The notes below the pieces were generated by a model that was not told the DNA's origin, searched no databases, and saw only the letters and a list, made by a program, of their open reading frames with translations. A stretch of DNA of 64,000 nucleotides from Chitinophaga pinensis DSM 2588. GTDB lineage: Bacteria > Bacteroidota > Bacteroidia > Chitinophagales > Chitinophagaceae. Position numbers and translations under genes: made by a program. Positions 8,758-17,181 of the stretch are shown here, one piece after another (position 1 is the first letter of the stretch; the number at the start of each line of letters is the position of its first letter). The stretch is taken from positions 8,736,001 through 8,800,000 of the forward strand of contig NC_013132.1 in NCBI RefSeq assembly GCF_000024005.1, in the 5' to 3' direction.

Positions 8758-10455
8758 ATGATACATTTTGATCTTCCCAAAGAAAAATCTTCCATCATCA
8801 AGGTGATAGGCATTGGTGGTGGCGGTAGTAATGCGGTGAACCACATGTTCAACCAGCACATCGAGGGTGTGAATTTTATCATCTGCAATACCGATGCACA
8901 GGCTATTTCGAACAGCCCGGTGCCTAACAAAATTCAGTTAGGACCACATCTGACGCAGGGTCTGGGTGCCGGAGCCAATCCGCGCATCGGTGAACAGGCG
9001 ACGGAAGAATCCTTTGAAGAAATCAAAAAGATCTTAGAAGTGAATACCAAAATGGCCTTCATTACGGCGGGCATGGGTGGTGGTACCGGTACCGGTGGCG
9101 CTCCTATCATCGCACGTATATGTAAGGAACTGGGTATTCTTACGGTGGGTATTGTTACTACACCCTTCTCCTACGAAGGGAAGAAAAGGATGGCACAGGC
9201 AGATGAAGGCATCTCCAGACTGAAAGAATCTGTAGATACACTCCTGATCATCTCTAATGACAAACTGCGCCAGAAATACGGCGATCTGAAATTCAAGGCA
9301 GCTTTCGAAAAAGCAGATAACGTATTAGCTACAGCGGCTAAATGTATCACCGATGTGATCAACTCCACTGGTCAGATCAACGTGGACTTTGCCGATGTAT
9401 GTACAGTAATGCGTAATGGTGGTGTGGCCATCCTCGGCGCCGCTGTTGCAGAAGGTGAAAACCGTGCACAGAAAGCGATCGAAGATGCACTGACATCTCC
9501 GCTGCTGAACGACAACGATATTCGCGGTGCAAAATGGATCCTTATCAACATCGCATCCCAGGAAGGTGAGTTCGAACATACCCTGGATGAAATGGATACG
9601 ATCCAGGCATACGTACAAAGCCAGGCAGGTGAAGATTGCGATGTGATCCTCGGTGTCGGTTATGACGATACGCTTGACCGCAAACTGGGCGTTACCATTA
9701 TCGCTACCGGTTTTGAACAGAAACCGATCCAGCAGGTAAAAATGACGCCACAGGATCCTTCCCTCAATCAGCCCAAAATCGTAATGCAGCTGGGCCAGAA
9801 CGGTGATGAAAATAAGATGAACAATACCGCACGTCAAAGTACGCCGTTGTTCGTCGAACCAGCGGACCATATGGCTCCCCGCCTGGTAGAACCTGTGGTG
9901 ACCCAGCCAGTAACGACTTATCCGCCAGTGCAACCCGCACAGCCGGAAAGACAAAACTATACGCTCAACGTTGAGCCGGTAAATACGCACCAGCAACCAG
10001 TAGCAGGTTACAACAGCGGCAACGTAAATGTAATACAGCCTAATCCGGCTGCAGGTGGATACCCTTCCGGTCCCGCTTACATCTACATTGAACCAGGCAA
10101 CAACACACCGGCCTCCGATGCTGAAATGAAAATCGTCTTCAGAGAAGAAGACCAGGCGCCAAACGCCCCTTCAGAAATTCATCTGCACGCATTTGAAGAA
10201 CAACTGGAAGAGCAGAAACGTAAACAGGCTGAACGCGTGGCAAAACTGCGCAGCATCAGCTTCAACGTGAAAGGCATAGAGAATAATGCTGAGATGGAAA
10301 ACATCCCTGCTTACATCCGCCGCAATATCAACCTCGATAACGGCGCAGGTTCCGCAGAGAATTTCTACTCTAACTATACTGTTTCCGATGGTCAGAATAA
10401 CCAGGCAGAAATCAATACGATTAATACCTTTTTAGATGGGAAAAAACCCGATTGA
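8758..10455 (+). CDS. ftsZ: Cell division GTPase FtsZ, with long linker and C-terminal extension
   Basis: FtsZ is the tubulin-like GTPase that forms the division ring. The 565-residue protein begins with the GTPase domain: IGGGGSNAVNHM near residue 20, the tubulin signature GGGTGTGG at 107-114, and the T7-loop region with NVDFADV. From about residue 325 a Gln/Pro/Asn-rich linker follows. The motif IPAYIRR at 516-522 resembles the conserved C-terminal peptide that binds FtsA in other bacteria (IPAFLR), but here 43 more residues follow it. It is the last gene of the cluster, followed by a strong terminator. Confidence 0.97.
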   Translation: MIHFDLPKEKSSIIKVIGIGGGGSNAVNHMFNQHIEGVNFIICNTDAQAISNSPVPNKIQLGPHLTQGLGAGANPRIGEQATEESFEEIKKILEVNTKMAFITAGMGGGTGTGGAPIIARICKELGILTVGIVTTPFSYEGKKRMAQADEGISRLKESVDTLLIISNDKLRQKYGDLKFKAAFEKADNVLATAAKCITDVINSTGQINVDFADVCTVMRNGGVAILGAAVAEGENRAQKAIEDALTSPLLNDNDIRGAKWILINIASQEGEFEHTLDEMDTIQAYVQSQAGEDCDVILGVGYDDTLDRKLGVTIIATGFEQKPIQQVKMTPQDPSLNQPKIVMQLGQNGDENKMNNTARQSTPLFVEPADHMAPRLVEPVVTQPVTTYPPVQPAQPERQNYTLNVEPVNTHQQPVAGYNSGNVNVIQPNPAAGGYPSGPAYIYIEPGNNTPASDAEMKIVFREEDQAPNAPSEIHLHAFEEQLEEQKRKQAERVAKLRSISFNVKGIENNAEMENIPAYIRRNINLDNGAGSAENFYSNYTVSDGQNNQAEINTINTFLDGKKPD

Positions 10456-10494
10456 TCTATTCGGACGTTTGATTGTTTTTTAGTTGTGTTAAAG

Positions 10495-10526
10495 AAAGTC
10501 CTCCGGTTCCCCGGAGGACTTTTTTT
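10495..10526. terminator. Strong terminator after ftsZ, convergent with the DUF202 gene
   Basis: A perfect 12-bp stem (10495-10506 with 10511-10522) around a TTCC loop is followed by a T-run at 10521-10526. AAA on the other side lets it act weakly on the minus strand too. The stop codon of the minus-strand DUF202 gene (10525-10527) lies in the T-run. Confidence 0.95.
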
Positions 10527-10905
10527 ATGCGCTCTCCACGAGATATACAATCAATAACATACTTACCAGGAAAATAAAAGCAGTCAGCAACGTAATCAGC
10601 AGCGACGAATGATGATACACCCCCTCCGTCAACTGCTGCTCCGTACGTTTATACCTGATATAAGAGAATACCGTCGTACTGGCGCCGACAGCAACCAGCA
10701 ATATGCCTGCAATCGCAGAATAACCCCTGGAAGGGATGATATATTCCTTTCCCAATGCCAGAGACAGCTGCTTCACGAAAAGCGAAAATTTGACCACTAC
10801 AAAGCCAAATGCCATGATGCCGATACTGGTCCTTGTCCATGCAAGGAGTGTACGCTCATTGGCAAGATGATCGCTTGCGCTTCCTTTTTGTTTGGTTTCA
10901 GCCAT
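10525..10905 (-). CDS. DUF202 (YidH-like) small membrane protein
   Basis: A 126-residue protein with the DUF202 signature: a hydrophilic N-terminus with LANERTLLAWTRTSIG, then a hydrophobic segment (about residues 27-45), a second at about 62-82, and a third at the C-terminus (about 100-122). Families of this kind (YidH and relatives) are inner-membrane proteins without an established biochemical role. The gene is alone: its stop overlaps the ftsZ terminator and its upstream region is a 194-nt spacer. It may share that spacer as a divergent promoter region with the next gene, but I see no clear promoter there. Confidence 0.85.
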   Translation of the reverse strand: MAETKQKGSASDHLANERTLLAWTRTSIGIMAFGFVVVKFSLFVKQLSLALGKEYIIPSRGYSAIAGILLVAVGASTTVFSYIRYKRTEQQLTEGVYHHSSLLITLLTAFIFLVSMLLIVYLVESA

Positions 10906-11099
10906 ATGCAGGTATTTTCAGAAAAGCAGCAAAGCACGTTCCTGATTCCATCATAAAGGGGAAAAATCCCCTGCGAAGGGAGAGGATTTTTCCTTGTTAA
11001 CAGCTGCTTAACAATTCTCCCCTGCGGATATCCTCACTTTTGATACCGTAATACTTTACCCCCACAACGGTTTAAAACATATGACCTCACTATTAAAAA

Positions 11100-12197
11100 A
11101 TGCCTCCTATGGATTTTAAAGATCAGCTCAAACAACTGGGCGACAGAGTCGCCAGACTAAAAGATCAGATACTGACAGAAGAAGCTACTAAAAATGCCTT
11201 CATTATGCCTTTCATCCAATGCCTTGGATACGACGTGTTCAATCCCTTGGAAGTAACGCCCGAATTCATCGCTGACATCGGTATCAAAAAAGGTGAAAAA
11301 GTAGACTATGCCATCATACAGGACGGTAAACCCACTATCCTCGTGGAATGTAAACACTGGTCCACTGATCTCAATCCGCACAACAGCCAGTTGTTCCGCT
11401 ACTTTCATTGCACCAGCGCAAGATTCAGCATCCTGACAAATGGCATTCATTACAAGTTCTACACAGACCTGGTAGAACCTAATAAAATGGATGAAAAACC
11501 CTTCTTCGAATTCTATATTGATGACCTGAAAGAAAATCAGACAGAAAAGCTGAAAGAGTTTCACAAGAGCTACTTTGACCTGGATAAAATATTAACAACT
11601 GCCAGCGAACTGAAATACACCAATGAAATAAAAAACATCATTGCCGGTGATCTCAATGAACCGTCTGACGAGTTCACACGCTACTTCGCAAAACTTGTTT
11701 ATCCCTCCTCTGTAACAGCAAGAATCCTGGAGCAATTCAAAGGATTACTGAAGAAATCCTATCAACAGTTCATCAATGATACCATCAATGAAAGACTAAA
11801 ATCTGCGCTCAATACACAACAGCAACAGGAGATAAAAGAAGAACCCGCAGAAACAGAAATACCCACCGGCGAGGATGCAAAAATCGTCACAACAGAAGAA
11901 GAACTGGAAGCATTCCATATCGTGCGTTCTATGCTGAGACAGAAGATAAGTGCAGGCCGTATCGTATTCAGAGATACACAGTCTTACTTCGGTATCTTAC
12001 TGGATGATAATAACAGAAGACCTTTATGCAGGGTACACCTGAACGGCAAGCGGAAATACCTCTCACTGTTTGATAAAGACAATGAAGAAAGGATTGAAAT
12101 TGGAAGTGTAGATGATATCTATGACTATGCAGATCAGCTGATGAAAGCAGCGGTGAAATATGATCCGGTGATTGCGGAGGAAAAAAATAACAAGTGA
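11100..12197 (+). CDS. Solitary type I restriction HsdR N-terminal-like nuclease-fold protein
   Basis: A 365-residue soluble protein. Residues 20-130 resemble the N-terminal endonuclease domain of type I restriction subunit R (HSDR_N type): E27/E28, D69 in KVDYAI and E83-x-K85 in LVECKHW form a PD-(D/E)xK nuclease constellation. There is no helicase domain and no methylase or specificity subunit next to it. The region around 230-265 is Gln/Glu-rich linker; the C-terminal 100 residues (EAFHIVRSMLRQ to YDYADQLMKA) form a separate domain ending in KYLSLFDKDNEERI. Similar solitary proteins occur widely in Bacteroidota and are annotated as type I restriction enzyme HsdR N-terminal domain proteins; their role is unknown. 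The start could also be the ATG at 11109. Confidence 0.75.
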   Translation: MPPMDFKDQLKQLGDRVARLKDQILTEEATKNAFIMPFIQCLGYDVFNPLEVTPEFIADIGIKKGEKVDYAIIQDGKPTILVECKHWSTDLNPHNSQLFRYFHCTSARFSILTNGIHYKFYTDLVEPNKMDEKPFFEFYIDDLKENQTEKLKEFHKSYFDLDKILTTASELKYTNEIKNIIAGDLNEPSDEFTRYFAKLVYPSSVTARILEQFKGLLKKSYQQFINDTINERLKSALNTQQQQEIKEEPAETEIPTGEDAKIVTTEEELEAFHIVRSMLRQKISAGRIVFRDTQSYFGILLDDNNRRPLCRVHLNGKRKYLSLFDKDNEERIEIGSVDDIYDYADQLMKAAVKYDPVIAEEKNNK

Positions 12198-12308
12198 CCA
12201 TTTTGTTGACATCATCAAAATGATCACCTTGCCCTACACCAGCAAGGATGACTAAAATCATCCACCCTTTACTGACTTCTATCCATTCCTTACGCTGTTA
12301 TTCTGTCG

Positions 12309-12316
12309 TAAATTTG
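12309..12316 (+). promoter_or_regulatory. -7 box (TAnnTTTG) abutting the pirin start
   Basis: TAAATTTG matches the Bacteroidota -7 element exactly, but no TTTG is found at the -33 spacing. The ATG of pirin begins 5 nt after the box, so transcription from it would give a leaderless mRNA. Confidence 0.4.
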
Positions 12317-12320
12317 CTAC

Positions 12321-13184
12321 ATGCAAAAGACAGTAAACAAGGTTGTAAACAACCACCCGATAAACGGCTCTCAGAGCGATTATTACTTTTACAGTCCTTT
12401 GCCCTATCAGGACGGTAAGGCAACGGACCCATTCCTGTTATTACACCACCACGGCCCGATGACACTACCTCCCGACAACAGTGGTATGCCATTCGGACCG
12501 CATCCTCACAGAGGATTTGAAACAGTGACCTGGATCATCAGCGGACACGTGGTGCACAAAGATTCTCACGGTTATCATAGCAGGATCGACGAAGGCGGTA
12601 TACAATGGATGTCTGCCGCAAGGGGACTTATCCACAATGAATATGTAGAAAATTCTTTCAAAGAAGAAGGCGGTGATCTGGAACTCTTGCAACTGTGGAT
12701 CAATCTCCCTGCAAAGCTGAAAATGACGCCGGCCAAGTATACAGGCTTGCAGCAACAGGATATTCCTGTTGTGAAAACAGATGATGATAAGGTGCAGGTA
12801 GTGGTTGCCGGGGGTACCTTTAACGGCCATAAAGGAGCGATCAGTTCACTGACAGGGATCAATGCATCACTGATAAAGATGCAGGCTGGCAGTAAGACCG
12901 ATATCCAGGTAGCAAAGGGTAGAAACGTGTTGTTTTATGTGTTGAAAGGAGATCTGACAGTGAATGGTAAAACAGCAGGCGACAGGGCATTAGTGCTGTT
13001 TGATAATGATGGCGATGAAATCAGTGTCACAGCAGGTACAGATGCGATCATATTGTATTGTGATGGTGAACCGCTGAATGAGCCGGTGGCATGGCACGGA
13101 CCGTATGTAATGAATACACAGACGGAAATTATGGAAGCCATGCGCGATGAAAGAATGGGAAAATTTGGGTTCTATATTGACTAA
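12321..13184 (+). CDS. Pirin family protein (bicupin)
   Basis: A 287-residue protein of the pirin family, non-haem iron bicupins; bacterial members have been linked to quercetin oxidation and to control of pyruvate metabolism. The N-terminal cupin holds the four metal ligands: H61 and H63 in GPHPHRGFET, H105 and E107 in ARGLIHNEY. The GGIQWMSAARG motif at 92-102 is typical. The second cupin (about 170-287) lacks such ligands, as usual. The gene stands alone, with its own terminator downstream. Which substrate it uses cannot be read from sequence. Confidence 0.92.
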   Translation: MQKTVNKVVNNHPINGSQSDYYFYSPLPYQDGKATDPFLLLHHHGPMTLPPDNSGMPFGPHPHRGFETVTWIISGHVVHKDSHGYHSRIDEGGIQWMSAARGLIHNEYVENSFKEEGGDLELLQLWINLPAKLKMTPAKYTGLQQQDIPVVKTDDDKVQVVVAGGTFNGHKGAISSLTGINASLIKMQAGSKTDIQVAKGRNVLFYVLKGDLTVNGKTAGDRALVLFDNDGDEISVTAGTDAIILYCDGEPLNEPVAWHGPYVMNTQTEIMEAMRDERMGKFGFYID

Positions 13185-13191
13185 AAAATAA

Positions 13192-13226
13192 GAAAGCCGG
13201 TATCACCTGATACCGGCCTTTCTTTT
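13192..13226. terminator. Bidirectional terminator between pirin and kup
   Basis: GCCGGTATCA (13196-13205) pairs with TGATACCGGC (13208-13217) around a CC loop, with outer AAAG/CTTT. T-rich sequence follows on the plus strand and A-rich sequence precedes it, so it can serve both convergent genes. Confidence 0.9.
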
Positions 13227-13227
13227 A

Positions 13228-15183
13228 TTAAGAATGTATGATTCGTCGCAATTGCAGGTTCGTGACAGGCGCCACTACCAGCGGATACTTTTCGATGGTC
13301 ACATAACTGGAATCCAGTCCGAAACCACGCTCCTCTGACAAACTGATCTTCTTCAGGAAGAAATACATACGCATGACCAGTCGCTCGTACAATGGCAGGT
13401 CGTTGTCGTGTGACAGGAATTTCTCCATGACAATAAACTGGAAGTCTCCCACCACATTGTTTTTACTTAGTGATTCGTAACGGCTGGTGATGTTCACCTC
13501 CTTGTTACGCACCATGTCTTCCACTACCATACGGAACATGAGGTTGATACGCTGCTCCACTTTGAAACCCAATCTGAATTCCACCCTGATCACCTCATTT
13601 GGAATGATGGTCTGTACAGAGTATTCACTCAGATAAGGTTCGTCCACTACATCCACATGCACAAACCAGTAGATATCTGCTCTCTTCGGCTTTTTATTCA
13701 GAATCGAGTAGATGATCTTATGTTCAATTTCCTTCGGATTGTCGGCACTGCTCATATACACCAGGTGAGTGGCATATTTAGGGATGGTGCTGTCATTGCT
13801 CAGCTCCTGGATCACCGGCAGGTGATCTTCAAGTCTGACAAACTCTACGTAACGGTTTTTGATCTTACGGGACTTGTACCATACCATCATGATCAGGAAG
13901 AGTACTCCGGCCACGATAACGGTCACATAACCACCGTGCATGAATTTCACCAGGTTTGCAAAAAGGAAGGAGAATTCAAGCGTAAAATAGATCACCAGGT
14001 AGATCAGGATAAGGCTTAATCTAACCCTTCGTGTATAAAGATAGAAAGCGAAGAGACAGGAGGTCATCAGCATACAGATAGTGATGGAGAGACCATAAGC
14101 CGCTTCCATGGCGCTGGATTCTTTAAAGATCAGTACGATAGCCACACACCCTACAAACAGCATGGTATTGATACCAGGGATATAGAGTTGTCCGCGCATT
14201 TCTGTCGGATAGTTGATCTTTAACTTAGGCCAGAGGTTGAGTCGCATCGCCTCTGAAATGAGGGTAAACGACCCCGATATCAAGGCCTGACTGGCAATAA
14301 TGGAGGCCAGGGTGGCAATCAATACACCAAAGATGACAAACCATTCCGGCATGATGGCAAAGAAGGGGTTGGTATCTTTTGGAATGATCTGACCTTTCTG
14401 CGTAAGCAGCCATGCGCCTTGTCCGAGATAGTTCAGGATCAGGCAGGCTTTTACGAAGGTCCAGGAGATGCGTATGTTGCCCTTTCCACAGTGGCCGAGG
14501 TCGGAATAGAGCGCTTCCGCCCCTGTCGTACACAGGAATACGGCGCCTAATATCATAAATCCACGGGGATAGGTCGTCAGCAGTTTAATAGCGTAATGCG
14601 GGCTGAAAGCCTTAAATACGGATACGTCGTCTACGATGTGTGACAGTCCGAGCACACCCAGCATGGAGAACCAGATCACCATGATAGGGCCGAATAATTT
14701 ACCGATGGACACCGTACCAAACTGTTGAACGACGAACAATAAGGTAATAATAGTCAGTACGATTTTGACGATAGCCCACTGGCTGAGGTCTTTAAATACC
14801 TCCAGGGTACGTAAACCTTCAATAGCAGATGTAACAGTGATAGGTGGGGTAATGATACCGTCTGCGAGCAATGCGGCTCCTCCGATCATCCCGAATATGA
14901 CTGCCCATCTGGCATGCCTTCTGACCAACGCATATAAGGAGAAAATCCCGCCTTCGCCTTTGTTATCGGCCCTGAGGGTCAGGATTACGTACTTGATGGT
15001 TGTTTGTAAAGTCAGGGTCCAGATGATACAGGATATACCACCGATAACCAGGAGATCGCTTACGGGATTATTGCCTACAATGGCCTTGAAAACGTATAAC
15101 GGAGAGGTTCCAATGTCACCGTAAATAATACCTAAAGCTACTACTAAACCGGCCAGGCTAATCCTGTTAATGTCTTTTCTCAC
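13228..15183 (-). CDS. kup: KUP-type potassium uptake protein
   Basis: A KUP/HAK/KT family transporter that imports K+ with protons across the inner membrane. I place the start at the GTG at 15183 (651 residues, beginning MRKDINRIS), because an upstream TTG at 15213 overlaps an excellent promoter -7 box. Family marks are GIIYGDIGTSPLYVFKAIVG near the N-terminus, NKGEGGIFSLYAL, GIITPPITVTSAIEGL and the GGAEALYSDLGH-like TGAEALYSDLGHCGKGNIR; about twelve hydrophobic helices precede a hydrophilic cytoplasmic C-terminal domain of about 200 residues. It stands alone between two terminators. Confidence 0.94.
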   Translation of the reverse strand: MRKDINRISLAGLVVALGIIYGDIGTSPLYVFKAIVGNNPVSDLLVIGGISCIIWTLTLQTTIKYVILTLRADNKGEGGIFSLYALVRRHARWAVIFGMIGGAALLADGIITPPITVTSAIEGLRTLEVFKDLSQWAIVKIVLTIITLLFVVQQFGTVSIGKLFGPIMVIWFSMLGVLGLSHIVDDVSVFKAFSPHYAIKLLTTYPRGFMILGAVFLCTTGAEALYSDLGHCGKGNIRISWTFVKACLILNYLGQGAWLLTQKGQIIPKDTNPFFAIMPEWFVIFGVLIATLASIIASQALISGSFTLISEAMRLNLWPKLKINYPTEMRGQLYIPGINTMLFVGCVAIVLIFKESSAMEAAYGLSITICMLMTSCLFAFYLYTRRVRLSLILIYLVIYFTLEFSFLFANLVKFMHGGYVTVIVAGVLFLIMMVWYKSRKIKNRYVEFVRLEDHLPVIQELSNDSTIPKYATHLVYMSSADNPKEIEHKIIYSILNKKPKRADIYWFVHVDVVDEPYLSEYSVQTIIPNEVIRVEFRLGFKVEQRINLMFRMVVEDMVRNKEVNITSRYESLSKNNVVGDFQFIVMEKFLSHDNDLPLYERLVMRMYFFLKKISLSEERGFGLDSSYVTIEKYPLVVAPVTNLQLRRIIHS

Positions 15184-15210
15184 GAAATATGTATTTAATA
15201 AAAAAGCCAC

Positions 15211-15242
15211 CAAAGGTAGGTGGATTTAAGAAGATCTACAAA
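15211..15242 (-). promoter_or_regulatory. Bacteroidota promoter of kup
   Basis: On the minus strand TTTG (15242-15239), 20 nt, then TACCTTTG (15218-15211) match the Bacteroidota -33/-7 consensus exactly. Transcription would start near 15206, giving a leader of about 22 nt to the GTG at 15183. Confidence 0.85.
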
Positions 15243-15265
15243 ATTATCAAAAATATCGGGGCATT

Positions 15266-15298
15266 AAAAAACCCCGTCTCGATTTATCCGAGACGGGG
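15266..15298 (-). terminator. Terminator of the OmpA-like gene
   Basis: CCCCGTCTCG (15272-15281) pairs with CGAGACGGGG (15289-15298) around a 7-nt loop. Five A residues at 15266-15270 give the T-run on the minus strand. Confidence 0.93.
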
Positions 15299-15324
15299 CC
15301 TTATATCTTCTTAGTGAGACACTA

Positions 15325-16869
15325 TTAGTTAGCTGGAGCTAAATCAACAGTAGAAGACTCACCAGGAGTGTTTTGTTTGATGAAGCGACCGCGATCGATA
15401 CCTTGCTTATCAGCCAGGTAGTCGATAACTGCGTCAACTCTTCTGCTGCTCAGGTCAACACCACCTTTTTTACCTTTAGCACCTGCGTGACCGGTAACCA
15501 GGATGTTGCAAGATGGAGCACCTTTCAGGGTTGCAGCAACGCTAGCCAGGATAGCTTCGTTGTCAGATGCAACTTTAGTAGAGCTACCTTTGAAGCTTAC
15601 GCTAGGCAGAACCAGGGTAGCGCAATTTGCTACTGGAGCAATGTTCTTGCAGCACTCAGGATCTGGGCATTTACCAACACCATCAGCATCAACTGGCTGG
15701 CAATAAGTTGGAGTTACCAGCTGTTTGTCTTTGTAGTCAGGAACACCATCACCATCTGTATCTTTAGCTACACCGTGAACATCAACTGGAGCACCAGCTG
15801 GAGTGTTTGGTTCACGATCGAACTGATCAGTAACACCATCACCATCAGCATCAGGCAGTACCGGAGTAGGCAGCTTCATGTGACGAGGAGCGCTCAGTTC
15901 GTTGTAAGCGTAATTCAGCGGATTTACCCACCATAATGGCTCAACGCGTTTAGAAGAGTTACCCAGGTTGAAGTTCAGACGAACGCTGGTATAGCTGAAC
16001 GCATCTTTGTGGTTGCTATATGGGCTGGAATAACCATCCAGATAATCATCAAAGTATAAAGTATATTTCTCTTCAATACCGATGTTGAAACGTTTAGAAA
16101 CTCTGAAAGCTACACCAGTACCGAAGTCAGCACCATGACGAAGCAGGGCGTTGTCATCTCTACGACCGATGTTACCTCTGTTACCCTGAGATGGAGCGTT
16201 CTGCTCGTAATCTCCGTCAAACAGGTTTTTCAGCTGGTCTTTAATGTCCTTACGAGGAGCATTGAAGTTGATACCAGAGAAATCGTAAGCTGCATTACCG
16301 TTTAACGCATCAACGTCAACGTCGATCAGACCCAGGCTATAACCTGCAAACACGTACCAGTTAAGTTTTGGCTGTGCTTTGTAGAACAGGATGTTGCTCA
16401 GGGAAGCGATCATATCCAGGGACAACTGGTGAGTAGCAGTTTTGTAGTTAGCTACGATGTTACCACCGTTTGCTGCTGCTGTAGTACCCCATGCAGTGCT
16501 GTTGTTGTAGATTGCAGGTCTTAATCTGTAATCCATACCTTTATCAAAGGAACCAGTGTATTCACCTCTGATGGAGAAAGTATGACCCAGTGATTTTCTC
16601 AGGGAAACACCACCACCGAAACCTGGTCTGGCCGGGATAGTACCGTTGATCAGGTGCAGACCACCGTGGAAACCTAATTCCCACATATCACGTGGTTTAG
16701 CAGGGAAGTCATACTGGTGGTTAGAGAAATTGTTCTGTTGCGCCTGTCTGGATGCTGGAACTTTGGTTGAATCCAGGGCATCATAAACAGGGGTAACTTG
16801 TGCAAAACTGGAGGACGCCGCTAGGAGACTCATAGCGCCTGCCAGTAATAAGTACTTTTTGCTTGCCAT
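15325..16869 (-). CDS. OmpA-like outer-membrane protein with TSP3 calcium repeats
   Basis: A 514-residue exported protein. Residues 1-23 are a signal peptide ending SSFAQ. Residues about 60-320 alternate in the manner of an eight-stranded-type outer membrane barrel. Residues about 340-400 carry thrombospondin type 3-like calcium repeats (DADGDGVTDQFD, DTDGDGVPDYKD), followed by a cysteine-containing linker. The last 100 residues are an OmpA C-terminal peptidoglycan-associating domain, with LSSRR (R477) conserved, but the usual GHTD aspartate is replaced: GHAG at 460-463. The domain is also shorter than usual at its end. Strong promoter and terminator signals suggest high expression. It probably links or shapes the outer membrane. 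Confidence 0.9.
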   Translation of the reverse strand: MASKKYLLLAGAMSLLAASSSFAQVTPVYDALDSTKVPASRQAQQNNFSNHQYDFPAKPRDMWELGFHGGLHLINGTIPARPGFGGGVSLRKSLGHTFSIRGEYTGSFDKGMDYRLRPAIYNNSTAWGTTAAANGGNIVANYKTATHQLSLDMIASLSNILFYKAQPKLNWYVFAGYSLGLIDVDVDALNGNAAYDFSGINFNAPRKDIKDQLKNLFDGDYEQNAPSQGNRGNIGRRDDNALLRHGADFGTGVAFRVSKRFNIGIEEKYTLYFDDYLDGYSSPYSNHKDAFSYTSVRLNFNLGNSSKRVEPLWWVNPLNYAYNELSAPRHMKLPTPVLPDADGDGVTDQFDREPNTPAGAPVDVHGVAKDTDGDGVPDYKDKQLVTPTYCQPVDADGVGKCPDPECCKNIAPVANCATLVLPSVSFKGSSTKVASDNEAILASVAATLKGAPSCNILVTGHAGAKGKKGGVDLSSRRVDAVIDYLADKQGIDRGRFIKQNTPGESSTVDLAPAN

Positions 16870-17181
16870 AATTGTTTTCTATTTAAAAACTGTTAAAAAT
16901 TTACTAATAACCCGTTTTTTACCCAGCAAAGGTAAAATTCTCAGATGAATATTCAAATTTTTGTTACAATATTATTTTCATTGATAACTACTTAACTATT
17001 AGTGCTTAGGCAAAACAAATGTTATACCTTAACTTGGCCCGGCACATAACGAATAAGCATATTTGTTATAACTAAAACAATGTAATGTTAAAGTTATGTT
17101 ACACCGATATATACAAATTAAGGGCCAATTTGTTAAAATTTGACTTTTAAAGCATAGCTTAGCAATCTTTTTAAAGCACCT
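16870..17181. other. 312-nt divergent intergenic region, OmpA-like gene / polyprenyl synthetase
   Basis: AT-rich. It holds the OmpA-gene promoter at 16927-16957. Toward the polyprenyl synthetase, TTTG at 17139-17142 is followed after 21 nt by AATCTTTT (6 of 8 matches to the -7 box), a weak candidate promoter. Short TAAC/GTTA-containing inverted pieces lie around 17060-17102. I see no small gene or RNA in it. Confidence 0.6.
16927..16957 (-). promoter_or_regulatory. Bacteroidota promoter of the OmpA-like gene
   Basis: On the minus strand TTTG (16957-16954), 19 nt, TACCTTTG (16934-16927): an exact match to the -33/-7 consensus. The leader would be about 50 nt. Confidence 0.88.

Noticed and set aside
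9325-9996. Minus-strand open frame opposite ftsZ (and similar ones opposite ftsA and ftsQ)
   Set aside because: Antisense to a conserved gene, no start or promoter signals, unlikely composition.
15373-15936. Plus-strand open frame opposite the OmpA-like gene
   Set aside because: Shadow of the biased codon use and the TSP3 repeats on the other strand.
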